Made by a program: the position numbers and the translations under genes. DNA of 34,123 bases, from the NCBI GenBank assembly GCA_018711525.1, contig DVIF01000039.1, forward strand, positions 1 through 34,123. Reading direction: 5' to 3'. The notes under the pieces were generated by a model. It saw only the letters and a program-made list of their open reading frames with translations, had not been told where the DNA came from and ran no database searches. The DNA is from Candidatus Ornithospirochaeta stercorigallinarum. Its GTDB lineage: Bacteria > Spirochaetota > Spirochaetia > Sphaerochaetales > Sphaerochaetaceae. Below are positions 7,190-15,052 of this stretch, in pieces. How positions within the stretch are numbered: position 1 is the first letter of the stretch; each line of letters begins with the position of its first letter.

Positions 7190-8267
7190 CTATGTTGAGT
7201 ATAATGGAAAAATCGCATTCCATCCCGGATATTATATCAAGGAAATTGTGGACAATAGTGGGCTGACTCAAGAGGATTTTGCAAAAAGGCTTGATACCAC
7301 CCCTAAGAATCTAAGTGTTTTAATCAGAGGAGAGCAAAGTCTTTCGGTTGATATGGCCATGAAATTTTCAAGAATGTTGAATACAAGTATAATTTATTGG
7401 CTGAATCTACAGAATGCATACGATGCTTTAATCGCAGAATTCAAATCAGAAAAAGAACTGGAAAACGAACGTAAAGTATTCGCTTTGTTTGATTACAAAT
7501 ATTTTAAAGATAATTTTGGCTTGCCTGATCTGCCTCGAAAAATTGATGAGCAGATAAAAGAGGTCAGGAACTTTCTTGATGTGTCGACTCTTTCTGTCCT
7601 TTGCAAAAAGGATATGGCAGTAAGTTTTAGAAGTTCCGCAACTGAAATGAGTGAAGCTAACATCATAAAGGCAAATATTATGGTTCAGATAGCAACAAAT
7701 ATGGCTTTAAAAAGAAAAGCTCCACAATTCAATCGAAAGAAGTTTGAAGAATCCATAAGGTATGCTTTGACTCTTACAAAAGAACATGACAGGTTCTACA
7801 AGTTGGTTTATGATGCCTTCTTTGATTCCGGTGTAGTATTCATAATACTTCCTAATCTTCCTGGTTCAAAGATAAACGGAGCTACAAAGAAAATCGGTGA
7901 CAATATTATGTTGATGGTAAATAACAGAAGACTTTATTCCGATACGTTCTGGTTTACGTTATTCCATGAGATTGGTCATATCATTAACAATGACTTCGGT
8001 ATCTCCTTTGATGACGAATGTGGGGAAGCAGAAGAATTTGCTGATGAATTTGCTAGGAATAGTCTGATACCTCTGAAGGAATATGAAGAATTTGTGGATA
8101 TGAAGGACTTTACGGTTCCGGCAATAAAAAACTTTTCCTCTCGCATTGATCGAGATCCTGCTATAGTTCTCGGTCGATTACAAAATGACGGATTTTTGGA
8201 TTATAACGATTGGAATACCAAATCTCTACGATATAAATACAATGTGAAAGTAAAGTATAGCATATGA
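7182..8267 (+). CDS. HigA-type HTH antitoxin fused to an ImmA/IrrE-family metallopeptidase
   Basis: A 361-residue two-domain protein. Residues about 12-80 form a HigA-like XRE helix-turn-helix (FHPGYYIKEIVDNSGLTQEDFAKRL, then TTPKNLSVLIRGEQSLS and a 'YWLNLQNAYD' helix). After a linker, residues about 200-330 form a Gly-zincin-like peptidase. The HEIGH zinc motif has ligands His262 and His266 and catalytic Glu263, and a downstream EAEEFADEFA segment provides the third ligand. ImmA/IrrE peptidases cleave or inactivate DNA-bound repressors. In this fusion the enzyme could control antitoxin lifetime in cis or in trans, which is inference. A strong ribosome site GGAGGTGA lies about 10 bases before ATG 7182. 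The sequence is AT-rich: line 7501-7560 has 20 G/C of 60. Confidence 0.88.
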   Translation: MSNYVEYNGKIAFHPGYYIKEIVDNSGLTQEDFAKRLDTTPKNLSVLIRGEQSLSVDMAMKFSRMLNTSIIYWLNLQNAYDALIAEFKSEKELENERKVFALFDYKYFKDNFGLPDLPRKIDEQIKEVRNFLDVSTLSVLCKKDMAVSFRSSATEMSEANIIKANIMVQIATNMALKRKAPQFNRKKFEESIRYALTLTKEHDRFYKLVYDAFFDSGVVFIILPNLPGSKINGATKKIGDNIMLMVNNRRLYSDTFWFTLFHEIGHIINNDFGISFDDECGEAEEFADEFARNSLIPLKEYEEFVDMKDFTVPAIKNFSSRIDRDPAIVLGRLQNDGFLDYNDWNTKSLRYKYNVKVKYSI

Positions 8268-8293
8268 GGTTTGTTGTCAGGTTTTACAAGGAG

Positions 8294-8322
8294 TGTACAA
8301 TTTCCCTTTTTAATGCTATATT
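8294..8322 (+). promoter_or_regulatory. Extended -10 promoter of def, suggesting a leaderless mRNA
   Basis: TATATT at 8317-8322 is preceded by TGC, giving an extended -10. TGTACA at 8294-8299 is a weak -35 (4 of 6) with a 17-base spacer. The def ATG at 8329 follows the -10 after only six bases (CTTTGT), so the predicted transcription start coincides with the start codon. There is no purine-rich ribosome site before the ATG. Confidence 0.52.
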
Positions 8323-8328
8323 CTTTGT

Positions 8329-8838
8329 ATGCTAGATATTTATACGCTTGATGATGAAGTTTTAAGAGAAGATACGGAGAGCGTCAAATCTTTTGACAGC
8401 TCCCTCAGGATGCTTGTTGATGCGATGTTCGAGACCCTTACTGAAGCAGACGGGGTGGGACTTGCCGCTCCTCAGGTGGGAGTCAGCAGGAAGTTCTTCA
8501 TTGTCGACCTGCATGAAGGTGAGAAGGGAAGATATGTATTTGTGAACCCTGAGATAATCGAGACAAGCATCGAGGAAGGCCCTTATGAGGAGGGATGCCT
8601 TTCCATCCCCGGGTTCTATCGCGAGGTCATGAGGCCTTTGAGGGTGAAGGTCCAGGCGCAGGATGTGAACGGCAAGCATTTCACAATAGATGCATCCGGG
8701 CTTCTTGCCCGTGTGATCCAGCACGAGAACGACCATCTGAACAAGACCCTTTTCATCGATCATCTGAGCGAGGAGGAGAGGGATAGGGTCGTCAAGGCGT
8801 TCAGAAAGAAGAACAAGAAGAAGAGGAAAAAAGATTGA
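8329..8838 (+). CDS. def: Peptide deformylase
   Basis: Removes the formyl group from the N-terminal methionine of nascent proteins in a metal-dependent reaction. The 169-residue protein has all three family motifs: GVGLAAPQVG (42-51), EGCLSIPG (88-95, metal ligand Cys90) and QHENDH (131-136, metal ligands His132 and His136, catalytic Glu133). The N-terminus MLDIYTLDDEVLRE is typical, so ATG 8329 is secure even though it lacks a ribosome site. The tail is lysine-rich. It overlaps fmt by 4 bases (TTGA). Def and Fmt act at opposite ends of the same formyl-methionine cycle. Confidence 0.97.
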   Translation: MLDIYTLDDEVLREDTESVKSFDSSLRMLVDAMFETLTEADGVGLAAPQVGVSRKFFIVDLHEGEKGRYVFVNPEIIETSIEEGPYEEGCLSIPGFYREVMRPLRVKVQAQDVNGKHFTIDASGLLARVIQHENDHLNKTLFIDHLSEEERDRVVKAFRKKNKKKRKKD

Positions 8839-9764
8839 AGATACTCTTTGCCGCAACAGGAAGCATAGCAGTACCGACCCTTGAGAAGCTTAATGAGCTT
8901 GGACTTGTAAAAGCGGTTCTCACATCTCCAGATGAGAAGGGTGGAAGGGGAAATAAGATTATACAGCCCCCTGTGAAGATCAAGGCAGAGGAGCTATCCC
9001 TGCCGTATTATCAACCGCAGAGCCTCCGTACTGAGGCCCGTGGATATGTACGCACACTTGGTTGCGATACCCTCGTCTCTTTCTGCTATGGAAAGATTTT
9101 CGGACCTAAGTTCCTCTCTCTTTTTGAGAACAAGTACAACATCCACCCATCCCTATTGCCTAAGTATCGTGGCTGCTCCCCGCTTTATGAGAGCATAAAG
9201 AACCTTGACAGGGAAGGCGGGATAAGCATTCAGGAGATAGCGTTGGAAGTGGACAGCGGGGACATAATCGCGAGTATGTCCTTCCCCCTGGATGGGACGG
9301 AGACACTCTCCTCCCTTGAGGCGGAGGTGGCATTGATCTCTGCAGAGTTTGCAGGTTCTGTTTTTTCCAACATAGGCTCTTATGAGAAGAGGAGTCAGAA
9401 CGGGACTCCTTCTTTTTCCCGTTTGCTTGCAAAGGAGGATGGAGAAGTTGATTTCTCAGCATCCGGGGCGGCGATCCATGCCCTGATCAGGGCAAGCTAC
9501 CCATGGCCTAAGGCCTTTACGACATATAACGGAGAGAAGCTTTCTCTATGCTCCGTCTCCGGCTCTGCATTCTCCCTTGAGGAAAACAATGAGTATGAGG
9601 CGGGGACTGTGGTCGCCCTTGATAGGAAGAGAGGCCTGAAGATAGCTGCAAAGGATTCGTTCATCTATGTCGACAGGCTTCAGTCTCCAAGCAGGAAGGA
9701 GCTGGATGCACTCTCTTTCGTAAATGGAAACCGTGACATAATAGGTGCACATCTTGGAAGGTGA
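8835..9764 (+). CDS. fmt: Methionyl-tRNA formyltransferase
   Basis: Formylates initiator Met-tRNA with 10-formyl-tetrahydrofolate. The protein has 309 residues. The catalytic region NIHPSLLPKYRG (102-113) holds Asn102 and His104; the third catalytic residue is Asp140 in EVDSGDIIA. The C-terminal tRNA-binding domain has AIHALIRASYPWPKAFTTYNG. The start is TTG 8835, overlapping the def stop as TTGA, with AGAGGA about eight bases ahead; the following KILFAATGSIAVPTLE matches the family N-terminus. The next gene starts 3 bases after the stop, so co-transcription continues into the patatin gene. Confidence 0.96.
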   Translation: MKILFAATGSIAVPTLEKLNELGLVKAVLTSPDEKGGRGNKIIQPPVKIKAEELSLPYYQPQSLRTEARGYVRTLGCDTLVSFCYGKIFGPKFLSLFENKYNIHPSLLPKYRGCSPLYESIKNLDREGGISIQEIALEVDSGDIIASMSFPLDGTETLSSLEAEVALISAEFAGSVFSNIGSYEKRSQNGTPSFSRLLAKEDGEVDFSASGAAIHALIRASYPWPKAFTTYNGEKLSLCSVSGSAFSLEENNEYEAGTVVALDRKRGLKIAAKDSFIYVDRLQSPSRKELDALSFVNGNRDIIGAHLGR

Positions 9765-9767
9765 GAG

Positions 9768-11960
9768 ATGAAGAGGCTTCTTTCCGTTCTGCTTGTCGTT
9801 CTGCTTTCTCTTTCCCTTCATGCATCGGATAAGACTTTCGCACTCGTCCTCTCCGGAGGGGGTGCGAAGGGGATTGCAGATATAGAGATACTTAAGGAGC
9901 TCGACAGAAGGGGGCTTTATCCCGACTATGTCGTTGGAACAAGCATAGGTGCTGTAATCGGTGCATTCTATGCCGCCGGATATTCAGGAGAGGAGATAGA
10001 GAAGCTCATAGCAGATGCTGATCTGATGGATATGTTCCTGCATATATACTCCAGAAGCGGCAGAATCCTCCTTGAAGGAGGAAATGAGACTCCGCTTTCG
10101 AATCTTCTGACACTCGATTTCTCGTCTGAGGATGTCGGAGCGGCGAACGGCATCATAGATGACCAGTATGTGGCGGCATTCCTGCGCTCAAATCTGGCGA
10201 AGGTGCTTGAAATAAAGAATTTCGATGATTTCCCGATTCCATACAGGGCTGTTGGAACGGATCTCGAGAGCGGAGGGGAGATAGTCTACTCCTATGGCTC
10301 CATCTATAGCGCTCTTCGCGGATCTATGGCCATCCCGATCGTATTCACTCCCGCAAAGACGGACGACGGATCGGCCTATGTGGTCGACGGAGGGATGGTG
10401 AACAACCTCCCTGCGGATATCGCACGCAACCTGGGTGCTGATATCGTGCTTGCCGTAGACCTCAACGATGTGATGAAGCAGCATAACGATGGCATGATAT
10501 ACAACAACATCGACACCCTTACAGGTGTGGCGTTCCAGACACTTGACCTGGTGACCGCACCGAATGTGGTCGAGCAGTACCCGAATGCCGATTATGTGAT
10601 CGTTCCAGAGCTTTCAAAGATAGGCACGCTCGATTTCGGGAAGGCTGAAGAGATTCTTGCGATAGGAAGAAAGGCCGTTGAAGATAACGCGGATGTCTTT
10701 GATGCGATAGAAGACGCTCTTGCAGACAGTGAGAGGAGAAAACCCGTCTCCTACTTTGAGATTGAACCTTTCGAGATAAAATCCATCGTATACGATGGCC
10801 TTCGCAGATACAGCGATATCATGGAGTATTTCATAGGGCTGAAGGCCGATACTCAGACAATGGCGGAATTCGAACAGGCCCTGATGTATATAAAGAAGGA
10901 AGAAGGGCTTAAGAGCATCGGCTATAATGTATATGAGGATGGAATCATCATAATAAAGAGTGAGGAGTTTACAAATCTATCATCCTCTGTCTCCTTCGGC
11001 CTCAATCTTGAAGCCGGGATAAAAGGAAGCATAAGCGACAGTCCTCTTCTATTCTATTTCATTCCGAAGGCAAGCATGTTCTTCAACATAGACCTGCCAT
11101 CAGACTATGGTACCCTGCTTACAGGGATAGACATCAACGACTATGCAGCACTCTTCGCATCATACTATTATGATTTCGACAATGCATTCTCCGCTTTCGC
11201 CTCGGCCCGCATCGGGGTCGGGGATGTCTCAATGCTCTCTGTCTCAGACTATGTTGACAGGATGGATACCTCCGATTTCATCTTCTCCCTGGAGGGAGGG
11301 GCTGCCTATGAGCATTTGAATGACCTGCGCCTGGAGCTCTCTTTCGATTTCGATCTTTTCTCTCTTGGTAGTCTGAAGTCCTTCGACAGCATAGATACGG
11401 TGATTAATCGTGAGGTATATGCGGATCCGAAGGTCAATTTCAATCTGAAATACCGTACTCTTGAAACTTCAGGGCTCTATGATGACGGCATCGATATCGA
11501 TATGGATGTCGACATATATCTCCGCCCTCCGTTCATGTATGATATCAGGCTGATGTTTGAAAGCATAATCCCATCCCCGATAGAATCCTCCAAGTTCTAT
11601 ATCTCAGGAGAGGCCGATGTTCTCAGGGGAAATGAGAAAATAGGTACGAGCTATACTACGAACAAGAGCGGAATGCTGACAAGGGATTACCTGCTGCTCG
11701 AAGTCGGTGGTCGTGTCATATTCTCCGATTCCTTCTTCATGGATGTAGGGGTCTTTGCAGAGGGGTATGAGACAAGGCGATATGGCTCACGTTTCTGGCC
11801 CCGTGTCGAAGAGAGGAACCTCATTCCGTTTTCTCTTCTGAATGACTGGGCTGTCGGTTTCTCCCTCTCAGTCGGTAACAGAAGCTCATGGGGCGATGTG
11901 CTGCTCTTTCTTGATGTCACTCATCACGGGACATATTCAATCGGAGTGCTGCTCAGATGA
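9768..11960 (+). CDS. Patatin-like phospholipase with a C-terminal outer-membrane barrel (type Vd-like)
   Basis: A 730-residue protein with three regions. A signal peptide occupies about residues 1-19 (basic start, leucine-rich core, LHAS cleavage site). The patatin lipase domain, about 23-310, has the oxyanion loop GGGAKG (30-35), nucleophile Ser59 in GTSIG and catalytic Asp207 in VDGGMVNNLP. Residues about 330-400 (FEIKSIVYDGLRRYSDIMEYF) resemble a POTRA domain. The last about 320 residues have many alternating hydrophobic/aromatic strands typical of an Omp85-type beta-barrel and end in TYSIGVLLR. This matches PlpD-like type Vd autotransporters, which secrete or display a lipase. All catalytic residues are present. 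Its stop overlaps the next start (ATGA). Confidence 0.87.
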   Translation: MKRLLSVLLVVLLSLSLHASDKTFALVLSGGGAKGIADIEILKELDRRGLYPDYVVGTSIGAVIGAFYAAGYSGEEIEKLIADADLMDMFLHIYSRSGRILLEGGNETPLSNLLTLDFSSEDVGAANGIIDDQYVAAFLRSNLAKVLEIKNFDDFPIPYRAVGTDLESGGEIVYSYGSIYSALRGSMAIPIVFTPAKTDDGSAYVVDGGMVNNLPADIARNLGADIVLAVDLNDVMKQHNDGMIYNNIDTLTGVAFQTLDLVTAPNVVEQYPNADYVIVPELSKIGTLDFGKAEEILAIGRKAVEDNADVFDAIEDALADSERRKPVSYFEIEPFEIKSIVYDGLRRYSDIMEYFIGLKADTQTMAEFEQALMYIKKEEGLKSIGYNVYEDGIIIIKSEEFTNLSSSVSFGLNLEAGIKGSISDSPLLFYFIPKASMFFNIDLPSDYGTLLTGIDINDYAALFASYYYDFDNAFSAFASARIGVGDVSMLSVSDYVDRMDTSDFIFSLEGGAAYEHLNDLRLELSFDFDLFSLGSLKSFDSIDTVINREVYADPKVNFNLKYRTLETSGLYDDGIDIDMDVDIYLRPPFMYDIRLMFESIIPSPIESSKFYISGEADVLRGNEKIGTSYTTNKSGMLTRDYLLLEVGGRVIFSDSFFMDVGVFAEGYETRRYGSRFWPRVEERNLIPFSLLNDWAVGFSLSVGNRSSWGDVLLFLDVTHHGTYSIGVLLR

Positions 11961-12931
11961 GATGGAACACGTACTCCGACTACCTGAGGGAAAAATATGG
12001 GATGAGCGTATTCCGAATAGGTGTGGATGCCTTATTCTCATGTCCAAACAGGACGAAGGAGAGGAAAGGAGGCTGTGCATTCTGTGATGGAACAGGGGCG
12101 GTTTCAGTCTACCAGAGGACAGGCGAGGGAGGCTTCAGACATGATTCAGAGTACAACGGGATTGTCGCCGAGGGGAATACTGCCTACAAGGGCGGCATGA
12201 AAGAGCAGATAGAGAAGGGAAAGGAGTTTCTGAAAAGACGCTACAAGGCCGAGGCGTACAGCCTCTACTTCCAGTCTTTTACAAACACATATGCCCCTTT
12301 GGAGCGTTTGAGAGAGGTCTATGACAGTGCTCTTGAGTATGGTCCTTTCAAGGAGCTTATAATCTCCACCCGTCCCGATTGCCTGGAGGATGAGAAGCTA
12401 TGTCTCATCGCTGGATACAAGGAGAAGGGGCTTGATGTGGAGATCGAGCTAGGGCTTCAGAGTGCGAATGATAAAACCCTTGAGTATATCAACAGAGGGC
12501 ATGACACAGCCTGTTATCTCGATGCTGCAAGGAGGGTGAGGGAGAAGGGGCTTTTCCTCTCGACTCATGTCATCCTTGGTCTTCCCGGGGAGGGGATGGA
12601 GGATTTCATGCGTACAGCAGAGGTAGTGAGCCTCTATTCGAATGCCGTGAAGATACATAATCTTGATATTGCGGGTGGAACGAGGTTCGCAGATGAGTAT
12701 CTTAACGGCAGGATAAGGCTTTTAAGCCTTGATGAATATCTTGAGGCGGTCGAACTTTTCATCGCACATCTAAGACCTGATATCATAATCCAGCGTCTTA
12801 AGAGCGAGACTCCATCCCATCGCCTGATCGCTCCACGCGATTTCCCCGATAAATCAAAATTCATAGCAATGCTTGAAAAGAAGATGGAAGAAGATGGCCT
12901 TATGGAGGGCTCGTTGTATGAAAAGACTTGA
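11957..12931 (+). CDS. Radical SAM protein, YhcC/TIGR01212 family
   Basis: The 324-residue protein begins with the family's characteristic stretch MRWNTYSDYLREKYG. The 4Fe-4S cysteines are spread out as in this family: Cys29 in FSCPNR, then Cys40 and Cys43 in GCAFCDGTG, rather than the classic CxxxCxxC. Further segments are YFQSFTNTYAP, ISTRPDCL, VEIELGLQS, FLSTHVILGLPGE and KIHNLDI. S-adenosylmethionine chemistry is expected, but the substrate is not established from sequence. The start is ATG 11957, overlapping the patatin stop. The 3' end overlaps the fumarase alpha gene by 14 bases. Confidence 0.9.
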   Translation: MRWNTYSDYLREKYGMSVFRIGVDALFSCPNRTKERKGGCAFCDGTGAVSVYQRTGEGGFRHDSEYNGIVAEGNTAYKGGMKEQIEKGKEFLKRRYKAEAYSLYFQSFTNTYAPLERLREVYDSALEYGPFKELIISTRPDCLEDEKLCLIAGYKEKGLDVEIELGLQSANDKTLEYINRGHDTACYLDAARRVREKGLFLSTHVILGLPGEGMEDFMRTAEVVSLYSNAVKIHNLDIAGGTRFADEYLNGRIRLLSLDEYLEAVELFIAHLRPDIIIQRLKSETPSHRLIAPRDFPDKSKFIAMLEKKMEEDGLMEGSLYEKT

Positions 12932-13766
12932 AGAGGAGATAAAGAACAAGGTCATTGAGGCATCAAGAAAACTTAGCCCCGATGTCTATGAGAAGCTCAA
13001 GAAGGCTTATGAGAGAGAGGATGGAGAAGAGGGAAGGATAGTGCTTAAGGCGATTCTCGATAACATAGGGATAGCCTCTAAGACCGGACTGCCTCTCTGT
13101 CAGGACACAGGTATGTTCTGGGTCCTGGTCTCATATGCATCTTCATCACCCTATTCTCTGAATGAGCTTTTGGATACCGTGAAATCTGCGTTGGAGAAAG
13201 CTGCAGAAGAGGGGTATTTCAGGAAAAGCATCGTTTCCGAGCCTGTGTTTGACAGGTTGAATACGAAGAGCAACCTGCCTGCGGTCATCAACATCGAACT
13301 CATAGAAGGGGATGTGAGCACAGTTGATGTCCTCTTGAAAGGGTTTGGAAGCGAGAACTGCTCTGCTGTGAGGATGCTCAATCCTACTGCGGGAAAGGAA
13401 GGAGTCGTCTCCGCTGTGCTTGAGATGGTGAAGGCAGCCGGAGGAAAGCCGTGTCCTCCTATGTTCCTCGGCATCGGCATAGGAGGGAGCCTGGACAGGG
13501 CCGCACTGCTGAGTAAGAAGGCCTTGATAGCCAAAAGAGAGCATGATGATGAGCGCTATGACGAGCTTGAGGAGGAGATCCTTGAGAAGGTGAACACACT
13601 TGGAATCGGAGCTGGAGGGCTTGGAGGGAAGAACACCGCACTTGAGGTGAACATAGAGTATGAAGGCACACACATTGCAGGGCTTCCTGTTGCACTTTCC
13701 GTCTCATGCTGGGCGGACAGGAAGGCACATATCGAAGTAAGGAGTCAGCTATGGAAAGAAGACTAG
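12918..13766 (+). CDS. Class I fumarate hydratase (or tartrate dehydratase), alpha subunit
   Basis: The iron-sulfur domain of a two-subunit class I fumarase, which interconverts fumarate and malate. In 282 residues, the three cysteines expected to hold the 4Fe-4S cluster are Cys61 (GLPLCQDTGM), Cys179 (GGKPCPPMFLG) and Cys264 (VSCWADRKAH). Their spacing of 118 and 85 is close to that of single-chain class I enzymes. Conserved KGFGSEN and LGIGAGGLGGKNTAL segments are also seen. ATG 12918 is chosen because GGAGGG lies about eight bases upstream and it gives the usual N-terminus; the frame is open to 12873. L-tartrate dehydratase (TtdA) cannot be excluded. The beta subunit overlaps by 16 bases. 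Confidence 0.9.
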   Translation: MKRLEEEIKNKVIEASRKLSPDVYEKLKKAYEREDGEEGRIVLKAILDNIGIASKTGLPLCQDTGMFWVLVSYASSSPYSLNELLDTVKSALEKAAEEGYFRKSIVSEPVFDRLNTKSNLPAVINIELIEGDVSTVDVLLKGFGSENCSAVRMLNPTAGKEGVVSAVLEMVKAAGGKPCPPMFLGIGIGGSLDRAALLSKKALIAKREHDDERYDELEEEILEKVNTLGIGAGGLGGKNTALEVNIEYEGTHIAGLPVALSVSCWADRKAHIEVRSQLWKED

Positions 13767-14278
13767 TCCTGCCTTATGAAAGCATTGAAGAGATAAAGGC
13801 TGTGAATGCAGGGGACCATGTGCTCATAAGCGGAACCCTTTATGTAGGGCGCGACCAGGTCCATAAGAGGCTGAGCATCATGATAGAGGAGAATGAGGCT
13901 CTTCCGTTCATCTTCAAAGGCAATGGGATATACTACATGGGACCTTCTCCGAAAATGCCGGGGTACGCTCTTGGAGCGGCAGGTCCTACGACAAGCCAGA
14001 GAATGGATCCTTATTCCCCTCTTCTAATGAAGCATGGACTGCTTGTCATGGTAGGCAAGGGGCCGCGGAAGAGTGAGGTCGTTCAGGCGGTGAAAAAGTA
14101 TTCAGGAATCTATCTTCAGGCCTTCGGAGGTTGCGGCGCCCTTTATTCAGAACGGATAAAGAGTGCAGAGGTCGTGGCGTTCGAGGACCTGGGGCCTGAG
14201 GCGCTTCTGCGTCTTGAAGTCGAGGATTTCCCGACGATATGCGTGCTGGACAGCCAAGGCGCAAGTCCATACTTTTAG
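13751..14278 (+). CDS. Class I fumarate hydratase (or tartrate dehydratase), beta subunit
   Basis: The 175-residue partner of the preceding alpha subunit. It corresponds to the 'fumarase C-terminal' swivelling domain. Recognisable segments are GDHVLISGTLYVGRDQVHKRL, YYMGPSPKMPGYALGAAGPTTSQRMDPY, a glycine/lysine-rich MVGKGPRK, and FGGCGALYSERIKS near the C-terminus. ATG 13751 has AAGGAG eight bases ahead and gives the family length; the open frame extends to 13706 inside the alpha gene. Two-subunit class I fumarases are oxygen-sensitive and common in anaerobes, which suits a spirochaete lifestyle. Confidence 0.9.
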   Translation: MERRLVLPYESIEEIKAVNAGDHVLISGTLYVGRDQVHKRLSIMIEENEALPFIFKGNGIYYMGPSPKMPGYALGAAGPTTSQRMDPYSPLLMKHGLLVMVGKGPRKSEVVQAVKKYSGIYLQAFGGCGALYSERIKSAEVVAFEDLGPEALLRLEVEDFPTICVLDSQGASPYF

Positions 14279-14287
14279 GAGGAGGAT

Positions 14288-15052
14288 GTGAGAAAGTCGT
14301 TGTTTCTGATATTCCTTTCAATCGCCATCCTCTTTTCCTCATGTGATGAGAATAAGAAAAGGGAAGAGGCCCCGCCTCTCGTCTCCGATAACGGCGTCAT
14401 GGCCGAGGCGGAATATGATATAGACAGCCTTGGTGCTCCTGAAAGCCTTATCGAGAGATTCAGTTACGCCTACGGAAATCTTCTGGCTGAAAGCCTGGAG
14501 AATGCCTCCCAGGATGTCGATGCATCATATTTCGTAAGAGGCTTCCTTGACTATTACGGCACTCCTTTCTTCACGGAGGATGAGCTTGATGCAATCTTCC
14601 TTGAATACCAGAACAGGATGCTGGAGGAGGCTGCAATCGCATATGAGAGGGAGAGCGAGGAGAATCTGAGGGAGGCCGAGGAGTTCCTGAAGACCAACGG
14701 GATGAGAAGTGGCGTCGTCACCACAGGAAGCGGCCTTGAGTACGAGGTCGTCAGGGCGGTATCCGATGATGCTCCTTCCCCTGATGAGGATGACAGTGTA
14801 CTGATCGACTACACCATGACCCTTTTAAGCGGTCAGGTCGTAGACTCCAGCTATGACAGGAGGGCGAGTGCCGAGATAAAGGTCTCAGACCTCATAGAAG
14901 GGGCAAAAGAGGGGCTGATGCTTATGCAGGAAGGAGAGCGTTTCAGATTCTGGATTCATCCTGATATGGGCTATGGCGAAAGCGGTGCATCCGTAATAGG
15001 GCCTAATGAGCTTCTAATATTCGAGGTCGAGCTTGTCGATATACTCAAGTAG
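14288..15052 (+). CDS. FKBP-type peptidyl-prolyl isomerase lipoprotein (Mip-like)
   Basis: The 254-residue exported protein has a signal peptide with a spirochaete-style lipobox (LFSSC, lipidated Cys19). A helical FKBP N-terminal dimerisation region occupies about residues 45-150 (YAYGNLLAESL, then EEFLKTNG), linked by the usual 'SGLEYEVV' strand to an FKBP domain (about 160-254) with VLIDYTMTLLSGQVVDSSY, GAKEGLMLMQEGERFRFWI and FEVELVDI. Such proteins assist folding of envelope proteins. The start is GTG 14288 with GGAGGAGG just ahead; ATG 14286 is followed directly by a stop. The last 39 bases overlap a convergent gene on the minus strand. Confidence 0.9.
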   Translation: MRKSLFLIFLSIAILFSSCDENKKREEAPPLVSDNGVMAEAEYDIDSLGAPESLIERFSYAYGNLLAESLENASQDVDASYFVRGFLDYYGTPFFTEDELDAIFLEYQNRMLEEAAIAYERESEENLREAEEFLKTNGMRSGVVTTGSGLEYEVVRAVSDDAPSPDEDDSVLIDYTMTLLSGQVVDSSYDRRASAEIKVSDLIEGAKEGLMLMQEGERFRFWIHPDMGYGESGASVIGPNELLIFEVELVDILK

